DNA of 64,000 bases from Chloroflexota bacterium (GCA_022824865.1 JAJDZD010000014.1:1-64000), one strand, 5' to 3'; positions 24,986-34,219 are shown, numbered from the stretch's first letter. Numbers and translations are program-made. Notes: generated from the letters alone by a model not told the origin.

Positions 24986-25951
24986 GTGAGCCCGGCGGCC
25001 GAAACCGGCAGCGACCTAACCCGCCTGCTTTGCGTCGGCAGCACGGTCGTCGACGTCAGCATCCAGGGCCTCCAGAGGTTTCCCGTGCCGGACGTGGAGT
25101 TCACCCAGGCCAGCGACGTGAGCCACGAGCAGCCGGCTCGCGTGCTGCTCGGCGGCACGGCCGCCAATACGGCCATGGTTTTCGCGGGGTTGACCGGCGC
25201 CTGTCAGCTCGGCGGCGTAATCGGTTCGGATCCATTCGGTGACTTTCTGGCCGCCGGTCTCGCCGATCATGGAGTCGAGGTGCTGGGTGATCGCGCCGGC
25301 AGCACGGCCACGCACACCATTGCCCTGGGCGTGGACGGACGGCGGCAGGCCTACTGGTACCCCGGACCGCCACTGGACCACGAAGCGCTGCTGGCCGCCT
25401 GGACCCCGGGGCACGTGTACCTGAGCGGAATCAATCTCTGCTTCCCACGGCCGCTGACCGACGCCGCGTGCGCGTTCGGCCGGGCGGCGCGTGCGGCTGG
25501 GGCGCGGGCGATTCTGGACATCGGCCAGGGCGGGCCCGGCGCGCTGGACTTTGACGAAATCACGGCCATCGGTACCGAAATGGACCTGCTGATCGGCAGC
25601 AGGGCAGAGTTCACGGCGGCGCTGGGCTGCGAGTACTCGGAAGGGCGCGCTGGACTGCGCGAGCGATTCCAGGGTCCGGTGGTGGTCAAACAAGGCGCGG
25701 GCGGCAGCCTGCTGGATCCGGGTGCAGGCCGGGAACTGCGGCACGTTCCTGGATTCGATGTTCAGTCGATCAATCCGATCGGCGCCGGGGACGCCTTTGC
25801 CGGCGGCCTGCTGAGCGCCTGGCTGGCCGGCGCCGACCTGGAATCAGCCTGTCGACGCGGCAACGCCGCGGGAGCCGTCTCGGTAAGATCACCGGGCGGC
25901 CCGCAGGACGTCACCAAGGCAGCCGTGGATCGGCTGGAGCGGGAAGGCTAG
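24986..25951 (+). CDS. PfkB-family carbohydrate/nucleoside kinase
   Basis: A 321-residue ribokinase-like kinase. The N-terminal motif is LLGGTAANTAM with a substrate-contacting GG. The C-terminal catalytic signature NPIGAGDAFAGGLLSAWL is near 256-273 and contains the anion-hole GAGD and the catalytic Asp. VVVKQGAGGSLL near 228 is the usual preceding strand. The sugar or nucleoside substrate cannot be told. GTG start. The next gene, a PhyH-like dioxygenase, starts 7 nt later. Confidence 0.85.
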   Translation: MSPAAETGSDLTRLLCVGSTVVDVSIQGLQRFPVPDVEFTQASDVSHEQPARVLLGGTAANTAMVFAGLTGACQLGGVIGSDPFGDFLAAGLADHGVEVLGDRAGSTATHTIALGVDGRRQAYWYPGPPLDHEALLAAWTPGHVYLSGINLCFPRPLTDAACAFGRAARAAGARAILDIGQGGPGALDFDEITAIGTEMDLLIGSRAEFTAALGCEYSEGRAGLRERFQGPVVVKQGAGGSLLDPGAGRELRHVPGFDVQSINPIGAGDAFAGGLLSAWLAGADLESACRRGNAAGAVSVRSPGGPQDVTKAAVDRLEREG

Positions 25952-25958
25952 GAACGCT

Positions 25959-26783
25959 ATGGCGATGGCCCTGGAACTGAAGACCTACGACACCGTGGCG
26001 GAACTGGCCGAGGCCGTTCGGCGGGACGGATTCGCCTTCATGCCCGGCGTGCTCAGTGCCGACGAGGTCGCGGAGATGCGGGACTTGATTGAGGCAATCG
26101 AGCCGAATCCCCGCGCGAACGACCGGCGCCACCTGCGCCCGCGCGCTCCGGACGGTTCCGACTCCGAGGGCTTCTTTTACGAAGTCCACACCAAGCTGCT
26201 GTTCAACCGCAATGCCTGGTTTCTGCAGTTCCTGGATCGGGCGCCGGTGGCGGACGTGGCGGACGCCGTAATGGGAGACGACTGCCACAGCATCGGCATG
26301 ACGGGCTGGATCACCGGTCCTGGCCGGGTGGACCAGAGCTTCCACTCCGACTATCAGCCGATCGAGCTTCCCACCGAGGTGATGGCCGACCCGCGCGTGG
26401 AGATTCCGGTGTTTACCGCCACTGCCCACTACTACTTGAGCGACCTGGACGACGCGCTGGGACCGACCCAATTCATCCCGGGCAGCCACCGCGCGGGGCG
26501 ACCGCCGGGCGAGGGCGAGACCAGCTTTGAAGGGGTGGAAGGGCAGAACATCCTCTGCCAGGCAGGCGACGTGGTGCTGTTTCGGTCGGACGTCTGGCAC
26601 CGCGGCACGGCTAACACCAGTTCCAGGACTCGTTACCTGCTGCAGGTCCACTACGGCCGCCGGATGGTGGTGCAAAAGTTCCCGCCGTACCTGGATTTCC
26701 ACTTCGACCCGGACATCCTGGCCCAGGCCACCCCCCGGCAGCGGCGCTACCTGGGCGAGCATCCGTTCTCGAACTACGACTAA
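25959..26783 (+). CDS. Phytanoyl-CoA dioxygenase-like protein, copy 1
   Basis: A 274-residue Fe(II)/2-oxoglutarate-dependent dioxygenase of the PhyH family. The facial triad is visible: H and D in QSFHSDYQP (near 127-135) and the distal His in VWHRGTANTSSRTRY, which also supplies the 2-oxoglutarate-binding Arg. The N-terminus has the family's GFAFMPGVLSADEVAEM. Substrates of bacterial members are diverse (hydroxylations or C-P and lipid modification), so none is proposed. A second closely related gene follows 71 nt downstream. Confidence 0.85.
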   Translation: MAMALELKTYDTVAELAEAVRRDGFAFMPGVLSADEVAEMRDLIEAIEPNPRANDRRHLRPRAPDGSDSEGFFYEVHTKLLFNRNAWFLQFLDRAPVADVADAVMGDDCHSIGMTGWITGPGRVDQSFHSDYQPIELPTEVMADPRVEIPVFTATAHYYLSDLDDALGPTQFIPGSHRAGRPPGEGETSFEGVEGQNILCQAGDVVLFRSDVWHRGTANTSSRTRYLLQVHYGRRMVVQKFPPYLDFHFDPDILAQATPRQRRYLGEHPFSNYD

Positions 26784-26854
26784 GGGCTGCCTCTATCTGA
26801 GCGATTCCGGCAGTGGCTGCCGCGATTCACGCCCTGAACAGGAGGGTGGAGACG

Positions 26855-27682
26855 ATGCCCGGCCTTGAACTGGTCGCCTATGAGACCGTGGACGAACTGG
26901 CCGAGGCCGTGCGCCGCGATGGCTTCGCCTACATGCCGGGCGTCTTGAGCGCCGCGGAAGTCGCAGAGCTGCGGCGCCGGATCGATCGCGTCGAGCCGAA
27001 TCCACGCGCCAATGATCGGCGGGAACAAAGCCCAAGGCGCGGCATTGATCTGTCCAGCGGCGAGGCAACGACGTTCTACCAGCAGGTCGTCAACATGCTT
27101 TTCAACCGCTCCGCCTACTTCCTCCAGTTCCTGGACCGTGCGCCGGTTGCCGAAGTGGCGGACGCGGTGATGGGCGACGACTGCCATTGCATCAGCATGA
27201 CGGGCTGGGTGACGGGGCCCGGCCGATTGGACCAGGACTTCCACTCGGACTACCAGCCGATCGAGCTACCCAGCGACCTGATGGCCGATCCGCGCGTGGA
27301 GATCCCGGTGTTCACGGCCACGGCTCACTACTACCTAGATGACCTGGACGACGCACTGGGGCCGACCAACTTCATTCCGGGCAGCCACCGCGCCGGCCGC
27401 AAACCCCGCGACGGCGAGACCAGCTGGCAAGGGGTGGAAGGGCAGAACATCCTCTGCAACGCCGGCGACGTGGTGCTGTTCCGGTCCGATGTATGGCATC
27501 GCGGCACGGCCAACACCAGTTCGCGAATCCGCTACCTGCTGCAGGTCCACTACGGCCGCCGGATGGTGGTGCAGAAATTTCCGCCGTACCTGGACTTCCG
27601 TTTCGACCCGGACATCCTGGCCCAGGCCACCCCGCGCCAGCGGCGCTACCTGGGCGAGCACCCCTTCTCCAACTACGACTAG
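26855..27682 (+). CDS. Phytanoyl-CoA dioxygenase-like protein, copy 2
   Basis: A 275-residue paralogue of the preceding gene, near-identical over the last 150 residues (QDFHSDYQPIELP, VFTATAHYYLDDLDDALGP, VWHRGTANTSSRIRY, the common PRQRRYLGEHPFSNYD end). The iron and 2-oxoglutarate residues are conserved. The middle differs most (about 55-75), where substrate loops often lie. I use the ATG at 26855, which has AGGAGG 9 nt upstream and gives the same length as copy 1. A GTG at 26813 is also in frame. Confidence 0.85.
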   Translation: MPGLELVAYETVDELAEAVRRDGFAYMPGVLSAAEVAELRRRIDRVEPNPRANDRREQSPRRGIDLSSGEATTFYQQVVNMLFNRSAYFLQFLDRAPVAEVADAVMGDDCHCISMTGWVTGPGRLDQDFHSDYQPIELPSDLMADPRVEIPVFTATAHYYLDDLDDALGPTNFIPGSHRAGRKPRDGETSWQGVEGQNILCNAGDVVLFRSDVWHRGTANTSSRIRYLLQVHYGRRMVVQKFPPYLDFRFDPDILAQATPRQRRYLGEHPFSNYD

Positions 27683-27694
27683 CGGCCCGATCGC

Positions 27695-28258
27695 TCACTC
27701 GTCCGCGATCGGGGTCGCGGCGATATACCAGTAGCGGCAGCGCTGGCCGTCGTGTTCGAGGTCCATCAAGCCGATCAACTCCTGCAGCACGAAGCGTCCG
27801 CGCAGCGCCTTCGACACCTCGGCACCCGTCAGGCTGCGGTCGGGCCGCTCGATGCGGCGGAAGTCGGCCAGCGTCCCCATGACGGCGACCCCAGACGCGT
27901 CGAGGACGCGTTGCAGCTCCTCCATCAGGTCGCGAGTCGGCGCGTCGCTGGTTTGACCGAGCGCCTGCAAGAGACCAAAGCTGTAGGCGGCCTGCGCGGC
28001 GCTGTCCGCGAGCGGCAGACGGGTTGCGTCCGCTCGCACGTAGAGCACATCGGCGTGTGGCGGCGCGGCGGCCAGTGCCTCAGGGTCGGTGTCGATAGCC
28101 ACAACTCGCACGCCGGGAAGGGCAGCCAGGGCCAGGGTTTCGCGGCCGGCGCCGCATCCAAGGTCAAGCGCAACCGTGGGACCGAGCGCCCACAGCACGG
28201 TGAGGGCGCGCTGCATGACTTCGGTCAATGGCGAATCAGCGTCGGGCAAGCCAGGCAT
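27695..28258 (-). CDS. Class I SAM-dependent methyltransferase
   Basis: A 187-residue methyltransferase. Motif I is VALDLGCGAGRETLAL (near 29-44), motif II VVAIDTDPEAL and motif IV AAYSFGLLQALGQ with RVLDASGVAVMG. The N-terminal GLPDADSPLTEVMQRAL and small size suggest a Tellurite/ubiE-like small-molecule enzyme. It overlaps the lipoate gene upstream by 23 nt and converges on the PhyH gene with 12 nt between stops. The substrate is unknown. Confidence 0.8.
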   Translation of the reverse strand: MPGLPDADSPLTEVMQRALTVLWALGPTVALDLGCGAGRETLALAALPGVRVVAIDTDPEALAAAPPHADVLYVRADATRLPLADSAAQAAYSFGLLQALGQTSDAPTRDLMEELQRVLDASGVAVMGTLADFRRIERPDRSLTGAEVSKALRGRFVLQELIGLMDLEHDGQRCRYWYIAATPIADE

Positions 28259-29012
28259 TGCAGGCGTACCGTTTCCGTATCAGTACATCGCGGCGCATAC
28301 GTTCCGCCGCGCTCAGGTCGCCGGGTACTAGGGCCACGCGCAGCGCCTCCGCGAACCCGGTGGCCAGGACCTCGATCAACTCGCCCACCGTCGGGACCGG
28401 AGACAGGAGGTCCCGCAGTCCGCGTAGCGACGCCGGGCGCGGAAGCCGCAACAAGTCGTAGATACGCGGATCGTGCGCGAAAGGGATGCTCCCATGTTGC
28501 AACAAGGCGCCGCCGAGCCGGGTTTGCGCGCTGCCCATGAGCTTAACGCCCTCCGCCGAGAGCTCGTGGGTGCTGGGCGAGGCGAAGCAGAGGAGGCCCT
28601 CGGCGCCGGACGCCACGGGTCGCCAGTCGCCCTGCCGCGCCTCCAGCCCCAGGGCGGCGAAGCCGCGCTCGAAACCAGCGCTCAAGCGCTCGTACGAGTT
28701 CAGCACGCCGCCGGCGGCCAGCGCGTGCGTTCGCGGCAGCATGACGGCGTAGGTGAGTTCGTCGTTGTGCAGGATGGCCTGTCCGCCGGTCGGGCGTCGG
28801 ACCAGGTCAATCCCATATTGGGGGGCCAGATCGGAAGCCACCGCCGTCAGCGGCTGGCCGTAGCCCAAGCTGAGGGCCGCCGGTCGCCAGGTGTAAAAAC
28901 GCAGGGTCGGCGGCGACGCGCCGTCACGCACCTCTTCGGCCACCGCCTGATCGGTCGCGAGATTGCGCGCCCCACCGTCGGCAGGCGAAACCAGCAGTCG
29001 CCAGGACTCCAT
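28236..29012 (-). CDS. LipM-like octanoyltransferase / lipoate-protein ligase family
   Basis: A 258-residue member of the BPL/LplA/LipB fold that transfers octanoyl or lipoyl groups. Signatures are RRPTGGQAILHNDELTYAV (near 87-105, the RRxxGG loop), then CFASPSTHELSAEGVKLMGS with the AQTR that follows. The Cys in CFASPS fits the LipM catalytic Cys and the Lys in GVKLMGSAQ is the conserved substrate Lys, so octanoyltransferase is more likely than ATP-dependent ligase. The ATG at 29012 starts MESWRLLVSP; the frame is open further upstream. It overlaps the methyltransferase. Confidence 0.82.
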   Translation of the reverse strand: MESWRLLVSPADGGARNLATDQAVAEEVRDGASPPTLRFYTWRPAALSLGYGQPLTAVASDLAPQYGIDLVRRPTGGQAILHNDELTYAVMLPRTHALAAGGVLNSYERLSAGFERGFAALGLEARQGDWRPVASGAEGLLCFASPSTHELSAEGVKLMGSAQTRLGGALLQHGSIPFAHDPRIYDLLRLPRPASLRGLRDLLSPVPTVGELIEVLATGFAEALRVALVPGDLSAAERMRRDVLIRKRYACNAWLARR

Positions 29013-29027
29013 GGAACCGCAGCTTAT

Positions 29028-29033
29028 TAGAAT
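29028..29033 (+). promoter_or_regulatory. TAGAAT -10 box for tRNA-Arg
   Basis: TAGAAT ends 14 nt before the mature tRNA 5' end, a normal distance. No clear -35 box is visible. Confidence 0.35.
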
Positions 29034-29047
29034 GCCCGTCCAGTTCA

Positions 29048-29119
<72 letters not shown>

Positions 29120-29175
29120 CCGATGATCTGTTCAGTCTCGCCTGAAATTCTTCCGAGCCCCGGTGAAAGGCCCAC

Positions 29176-31623
29176 ATGACGCTGAGGTCGTACCTGCGAG
29201 TGCGTCTTTGGGCTGCGGTCCTTGTGGCCGGGGTGCTCGTACTGCTAGGGCTCACGGCCGCACCGGTCTTTGGCACGGACGCTTCGCAGATCCAACGCGG
29301 TGCGGAGGTCTACGAGGCTCATTGCGCGGTCTGCCATGGCGGCAACCTTGAGGGCGGCGCCGGCCCGACCCTTTTGGAGCCGGGTCTCCACAATCGCTAT
29401 CCGACCGCGGGTGACCTTTATGAGAACGTCAGGATCACGATGCCGCTTGCAGGTGACGGCCCGGGGAGCTTGACAGACGCCGAGTACCTAGCAGTGATCG
29501 CCTTTATTCTTGACGCGCGGGGCGTGGCCTATCCCGGCGCTCTGTCCTCAGCGACGGCGGCGGACGTCTCACTCGCGCCTGAAGCCAGGCCGGTTCCTGC
29601 AGTGCAGCCCGCAGTCACCGCTCCTGTCGAGACGCCGTCCGCCGTGCTTACCCCGGCAGCCAGTGGGAACACCCCGCCCCAGGCCCCCGTAATCATCGAG
29701 CCTGCGCCAGCCCTCCTTGCTCGTGAGCTCTCACCGTTTTTCATGGCGCTGCAGACCGCGCCGTTCGCTGATGCGGATTCGGATGACCGGCGCACGGCCA
29801 CCGAGTTCGAAATACGCGAACTTCAGAGCGGGAGACGCGTCTGGTCGTCGATTGTGCCGTCCTGGCAGCCCGATCAAGCGGTGCTGGAGCGCGGAGTGTT
29901 CCAGGGACCGCTCGCGGGGCGATTGGGTCTGGAGCACAAGACGGTTTACGCCATCCGTGCCCGCCACCGAGATTCCAGCCTCGACCCGCTAAGCGAATGG
30001 TCTGCCTGGTCGGCGCCGCGCGTCGTCCTTACCGCACAGCAAGGCCTATTCAGTCCCAACCCAATGCGCTTGCGCGACGTCCGGCGCTATTCCTTCCGCT
30101 GGACGTCGGATGACGGTTCCCCAGTGGTCTTGCAGCCCGACAGTTCGCTCCTGATCACCGGATCCGTGAGCCCACTGCACGAGATCACGGGCGGGGTTAT
30201 AGAGAACAGCGTGCGCGACTTCAGCAGGGCGCCCCGCTTCGAGAGCACATTCTTCAGGTTTGATGCCGGCCGGGAAGGTCTGGAAGTTCCGCCGTCGCGT
30301 ATCTCGTTCCGGGACAGCGCTGGCGTTCTGCGCTCAGTGTGGCTTCCTTACATGAAACTCGATCCGGGACGCTTTCTGATCGGGGCGCCGTCGGCCGCGG
30401 GTGCGTTCTTCTTCGAGCCCGACAACACGCTGCTGGGCGATGCCGACACCGAGCCCATCATGATCTCACGGTTCCGCTCGCCTCAGGTTCCCTGGCGGGT
30501 CGCGCCAGGATTCCGCGTAGAACTGGTTGCCGACGCACTCACATTGCCGGTTCAGATCGCGCCGGTACCAGCGCCCGGTGACGCGCCAAACGCACCCGTG
30601 GCCTACATCACCGAACTTTACGGCTCGGTCCGTGCGCTTGGCGCCGACGGTTCGATTTGGCTGTATGCAACCGACGTTCTTGACGAGCGGCCTTCCGATC
30701 CGCCGCCACGCCTCAGCGGTCAGACCGGCACCTCCGGCGTTGCCGTGGACCCCACCTCGGGCGATGTATTCGTCTCCACTGCCTACCGCGGGGGCGATGG
30801 GCAACTGCACAACAAGATCGTGCGTTTGGAGAGCGACGACGGCGGCAGGACGGCCACGCGCGCGGTGGACATCTTGCGCATGGACGCCGAAGCCGCCGGT
30901 GTGTCGCACCAGATTCACGGACTGCTGTTTGGGAATGACGGCCAGCTCTACGCGGCGGTGGGGAACGGGCAGCACAAGCGGCGGGGACTCTCCGATGAGT
31001 ACTTTGGCGGCAAGCTGCTGCGACTGAGCCGGGACGGCAGCGCCCCGCCCGACAATCCCAGATTCGACCCAACCCAGCCCGATGCACCGATTTCCTACCA
31101 ATGGGCCAAGGGGCTGCGGAACGACTTCGCATTAGCCCAACGTCCGGGCGAGGACGCGATTTACACGGCCGAGAACGGCCCGGCAGTCGATCGCCTGCTG
31201 AGGCTGGAAGCCGGACGGAACTATGGCTTTGACGGGACCGACGCCAGCATCGTGCGGCAGGGCATCTGGTTCTTCGGTCCTCCAGCCATCTCCCCTGTGG
31301 GCATTGCCTTCGCCACCGGGGGCGACTTCCCAGCGGAACGCCAGGGCAACCTGTATATGGGGGCCTACGGATTCAACTTCGTGGAGGGGCCGGCCGACAA
31401 CGGCAAGGAGATCTGGGAGATCGAGCTGGACGCGAGTGGCGAGGTGGCGCGTGCGCCCACCGTTTTCGTCAAGTACGTGGGCGATGGTTTCGCCACGATC
31501 ACCGGGGTCGCATACCTGTCGGACGGGCTCTACTTCCTCGACTTCTACAATGACCACCCGCCGGAGGGCGACCCGACGGCTCCTGGCGCACGGTTGTGGC
31601 GCGTTGTGCCCGATTCAACGTAG
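29176..31623 (+). CDS. Secreted cytochrome c / PQQ-type sugar dehydrogenase-like propeller protein
   Basis: An 815-residue exported multidomain protein. Signal peptide about 1-34; cytochrome c domain with C50-A-V-C53-H54 and a Met in ITMPLAGDG near 93; Pro/Ala-rich linker; a fibronectin-III-like region (about 185-285); a beta-rich middle; and a C-terminal six-bladed glucose/sorbosone dehydrogenase-type propeller (about 440-815), with GTSGVAVDPTSGDVFV, HQIHGLLFGNDGQLYAAVG, GKLLRLSRDG and AENGPAVDRL. The propeller is the PQQ-binding type, so the likely job is oxidation of a sugar or alcohol outside the cytoplasm with electrons passed to the fused heme. Substrate and PQQ use are inferred. Confidence 0.78.
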   Translation: MTLRSYLRVRLWAAVLVAGVLVLLGLTAAPVFGTDASQIQRGAEVYEAHCAVCHGGNLEGGAGPTLLEPGLHNRYPTAGDLYENVRITMPLAGDGPGSLTDAEYLAVIAFILDARGVAYPGALSSATAADVSLAPEARPVPAVQPAVTAPVETPSAVLTPAASGNTPPQAPVIIEPAPALLARELSPFFMALQTAPFADADSDDRRTATEFEIRELQSGRRVWSSIVPSWQPDQAVLERGVFQGPLAGRLGLEHKTVYAIRARHRDSSLDPLSEWSAWSAPRVVLTAQQGLFSPNPMRLRDVRRYSFRWTSDDGSPVVLQPDSSLLITGSVSPLHEITGGVIENSVRDFSRAPRFESTFFRFDAGREGLEVPPSRISFRDSAGVLRSVWLPYMKLDPGRFLIGAPSAAGAFFFEPDNTLLGDADTEPIMISRFRSPQVPWRVAPGFRVELVADALTLPVQIAPVPAPGDAPNAPVAYITELYGSVRALGADGSIWLYATDVLDERPSDPPPRLSGQTGTSGVAVDPTSGDVFVSTAYRGGDGQLHNKIVRLESDDGGRTATRAVDILRMDAEAAGVSHQIHGLLFGNDGQLYAAVGNGQHKRRGLSDEYFGGKLLRLSRDGSAPPDNPRFDPTQPDAPISYQWAKGLRNDFALAQRPGEDAIYTAENGPAVDRLLRLEAGRNYGFDGTDASIVRQGIWFFGPPAISPVGIAFATGGDFPAERQGNLYMGAYGFNFVEGPADNGKEIWEIELDASGEVARAPTVFVKYVGDGFATITGVAYLSDGLYFLDFYNDHPPEGDPTAPGARLWRVVPDST

Positions 31624-31655
31624 TGCCGTGCCCTTCTCGCGGCGGAGTGAAGCAG

Positions 31656-32111
31656 ATGCGTCGCATTGAAGAGCGATTCAGCCAGAGGTTCCAGGTTTGG
31701 GGCATTGAGCTCCCGCGCGAGGCCGTCGAAAACAGGCAGCGCGGCAAGATCGTCGAGGCCGGGTGGACGATCTGGTACCTGTTCGGGTCCGACGACAGCG
31801 GTGAGTACCTGGACTATTACTCCTCACACCGGATGACCAACGACAGCCACGTGCGCATATATGAGGACGGGCGGGTGGAATCGCTGGAGAGCCTCTGGGA
31901 GTTGCGCCCTACATCGAAGGATCCCGAGGAGAATGCGCGCCTGGAAAACGAGTTCTGGGAGCACAACGAGCGGGTGTCGCGGCTCCTGGAAGCGAAAGGC
32001 TTCGGTTTGCAGGGCGACGAGTTGCCGTCCGCGATCGTGCGGCGCGGATTCCTCGAATCGAGGGAATCGAACCGACGCCTCTCGGAGATCACCGGGAGCG
32101 ACGAAGACTGA
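31656..32111 (+). CDS. Conserved-looking hypothetical protein
   Basis: I do not recognise the family. The 151-residue product starts MRRIEERFSQRFQVWGIELPREAV. It has a central beta-rich part with GWTIWYLFGSDDSGEYLDYYSSHR and then a helix-rich acidic C-terminal half (ENARLENEFWEHNERVSRLL). The mixture suggests a small soluble alpha+beta protein. The ATG at 31656 has GGCGGAG about 11 nt upstream. It begins 32 nt after the propeller gene and may be co-transcribed. Confidence 0.6.
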   Translation: MRRIEERFSQRFQVWGIELPREAVENRQRGKIVEAGWTIWYLFGSDDSGEYLDYYSSHRMTNDSHVRIYEDGRVESLESLWELRPTSKDPEENARLENEFWEHNERVSRLLEAKGFGLQGDELPSAIVRRGFLESRESNRRLSEITGSDED

Positions 32112-32138
32112 CGTCCGGCTGAACGACCTAGTCGGTTG

Positions 32139-32639
32139 CTATCCCGCTTCGCGGCAAAGCATGGTGTCCAGCAGCAGCAGGATCACGCCGGCGCCGATCG
32201 CCAGGTCGGCCAGGTTCAGGTAGCCCACGAACGGGGTGATGTTGAGGTAGTCGAACACCGCGCCCAGACGGAACCGGTCGATCAGGTTGCCGAAGCCGCC
32301 GCCCAGCAGCAGCGCGAAGCCGCCGATGGTCGCCCAGCGCCGCGGCGGGCGACTGAACGCGTAGACCGCGAATCCCACGCCAATCACAACCGTCGCGACC
32401 ATTACGAGCTCCGGGTAGTCGGACAGCAGGCCGAAGTTGACGCCGGGGTTGTAGACACGCTGGAAGTCGAAGAGCGGCTCCACGGTTGCGCCCCAGGGCG
32501 GAAGGACGTTATCGACGATGAGCTTTACGGCCTGATCCAGCGCCATAACCACCGCGGCCAGGCCGAACGTGAGAACGCGCCGCATGGCTGGCGACATACC
32601 GTCGGACTGTGTCGGCAGTTCGGGGACCGGGGTTTCCAT
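32139..32639 (-). CDS. lspA: Lipoprotein signal peptidase (signal peptidase II)
   Basis: Membrane aspartyl protease that cuts prolipoproteins before the lipobox Cys. Four helices are visible. The two catalytic Asp motifs are GGGFGNLIDRF (near 115-125) and YLNLADLAIGAG (near 143-154), with VYNPGVNFGLL before them. 166 residues from the ATG at 32639. Lipoproteins in this window (cyclophilin, DUF3179 proteins) would be substrates. It starts 5 nt after the glycosylase stop. Confidence 0.93.
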   Translation of the reverse strand: METPVPELPTQSDGMSPAMRRVLTFGLAAVVMALDQAVKLIVDNVLPPWGATVEPLFDFQRVYNPGVNFGLLSDYPELVMVATVVIGVGFAVYAFSRPPRRWATIGGFALLLGGGFGNLIDRFRLGAVFDYLNITPFVGYLNLADLAIGAGVILLLLDTMLCREAG

Positions 32640-32644
32640 GTCTG

Positions 32645-33586
32645 TCACGCCAGCTCGGCCGCCAGCCGCGCCCGCACCTGTTCCCCAGCTACCCAGCGCT
32701 GGCACCAGAAGGCCAGCGCCCGCCAGCGGCCAAAGCGCGAGTAGTGGCGCGCCAGCCTCGCTGGGTCGGCCGCGGCCTCGCCAAAGGTTCGGACAGCAAA
32801 GGCCCGCGTGCTGCTGTCCAGCGTGAGGGTGTCGTACGAGCCCAGCAGCATGGCCAGGTATCCCGCGGTCACGGGACCGATGCCAGGCAGCGATTCCAAT
32901 GCCGCCAAGCGGTCGGCCGAGGTGGCGTCAGGTTGGTCCGGAGCGGTCAGGTCAATCGTGCCGCCGGCCACGCCTTCGGCCAGCCTGAGCATGGATCGCG
33001 CCCGGTATCCGGCGCCGGCCTCTTGCAGCAGGAATTCGGATCCGGCCTCCAGGACTTCGGCTGGGGTCGGAAATGCCCTCGCGCGCCCGCCCTCTGGCGT
33101 CGGCCCCAGGGTGGTCAACGCCGCCACCATGCGCCTAGTCCGCTCCCAGGTTACGTTCGTCGTGCAGATGCCCTTCAGCACGTCTTCCCAGAGGTCCGGA
33201 CTGCGCAGCAGCCGCCCCGCGCCAACCTCGGCCACCGGTCGCAGCGCGCGCGAGCGGCGGCAGCGCGCGTGGAAGTCCGTCAGGTCCTCGTCCAGGCGCA
33301 GCATGCGCCGGGCGCGGGCGGCCAGTTCGCGGGCATCCGCGGCGGACGGTGTGGGGCGCGCCTCCAGATCGACCGCGCGACGCCCATCCTCGAAGTCGGG
33401 TGCAGCCCGCAGGCGCACGGTGTAGACAGTCCCGCAAGGCAGCCGGTCTACACGTTCAAGCGTCTCCGACTCGGGCAGCCAACGGAAGGGGGCCAGCGCG
33501 TACCAGCCGTGCAGAAGCGCCGCCGTCCACAGGCTGAACGGGGGATCGACCGCCAGGCGCAGCGCCGGCGCGGCGCCAACGGCCAC
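32645..33586 (-). CDS. HhH-GPD DNA glycosylase (AlkA/OGG-like)
   Basis: A 313-residue base-excision repair glycosylase. The helix-hairpin-helix is LAALESLPGIGPVTAGYLAM (near 227-246) and the catalytic Asp is in LTLDSSTRAF (near 255-264). The N-terminal antiparallel beta-domain and the WEDVLKGICTTNVTWERTRR helix resemble AlkA/OGG1-type enzymes. The residue before the catalytic region is not the Lys of bifunctional OGG enzymes, as far as I can see, so a monofunctional alkylbase glycosylase is more likely. The stop of this gene is adjacent to lspA. Confidence 0.8.
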   Translation of the reverse strand: MAVGAAPALRLAVDPPFSLWTAALLHGWYALAPFRWLPESETLERVDRLPCGTVYTVRLRAAPDFEDGRRAVDLEARPTPSAADARELAARARRMLRLDEDLTDFHARCRRSRALRPVAEVGAGRLLRSPDLWEDVLKGICTTNVTWERTRRMVAALTTLGPTPEGGRARAFPTPAEVLEAGSEFLLQEAGAGYRARSMLRLAEGVAGGTIDLTAPDQPDATSADRLAALESLPGIGPVTAGYLAMLLGSYDTLTLDSSTRAFAVRTFGEAAADPARLARHYSRFGRWRALAFWCQRWVAGEQVRARLAAELA

Positions 33587-33589
33587 CGG

Positions 33590-34219
33590 CTAGCGCTCGA
33601 TGATCTCGATCGTGGAGATGCGGACCTCTTCGAGCGGCTGTGATCGTTCACCGCTGGGTTTCGCGGTCACCGGCACGCTTTCCAGCGCTTCCAGCGCCGG
33701 TTCGCCGTCCGTCATCTGACCGAACAACGAGTAGTCGGGGCTCAAGCGCCCCTGGTCCGTCAAGTTGTCGAACACGATGAAGAATTGCGACCCGTTGGTG
33801 CCGGGACCCGCGTTCGCCATCGCCAGCGAGCCGCGGATGTAGGGACCGCTGGGCGTCTCGATGTCGTACTTGTACCCGGGGCCGCCGCCGCCGGTTCCGG
33901 TCGGGTCGCCGCTCTGTCCCATGAAGCCGGGGATGATGCGGTGGAAGATCACGCCGTCGAAGTAACCCTCGCGGGCCAGGAACACGAAGCTGTTGACCGC
34001 CAGCGGCGATTCGTCCGCCAGCAGGTCAAACGTCATGTCGCCCAGGTTGGTCTTGATCACGGCCGTGTAGCTCTTGCCGGCCTCGATGACCGTGCCCGGA
34101 TGAGACGAATACTGTTTCACACCACCCTCCGCGGGTTCTGAAGTCTCGGCGGCGGGTTCGGCTTCACCGCACGCCGCCAGCGCGATGAGCAGCAGTCCAA
34201 TAGCAAGCAACCGTCGCAT
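33590..34219 (-). CDS. Cyclophilin-type peptidyl-prolyl isomerase lipoprotein
   Basis: A 209-residue lipoprotein. The signal peptide ends in the lipobox LAAC (residues 14-17). The cyclophilin domain (about 50-209) shows VFLAREGYFDGVIFHRIIPG, FMGQSGDPTGTGGGGPGY, LAMANAGPGTNGSQFFI and FGQMTDGEPAL, with the catalytic Arg in FHRIIPG. It should assist protein folding outside the membrane. It lies 4 nt upstream of the glycosylase gene and is processed by LspA, whose gene is in the same minus-strand run. Confidence 0.93.
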   Translation of the reverse strand: MRRLLAIGLLLIALAACGEAEPAAETSEPAEGGVKQYSSHPGTVIEAGKSYTAVIKTNLGDMTFDLLADESPLAVNSFVFLAREGYFDGVIFHRIIPGFMGQSGDPTGTGGGGPGYKYDIETPSGPYIRGSLAMANAGPGTNGSQFFIVFDNLTDQGRLSPDYSLFGQMTDGEPALEALESVPVTAKPSGERSQPLEEVRISTIEIIER

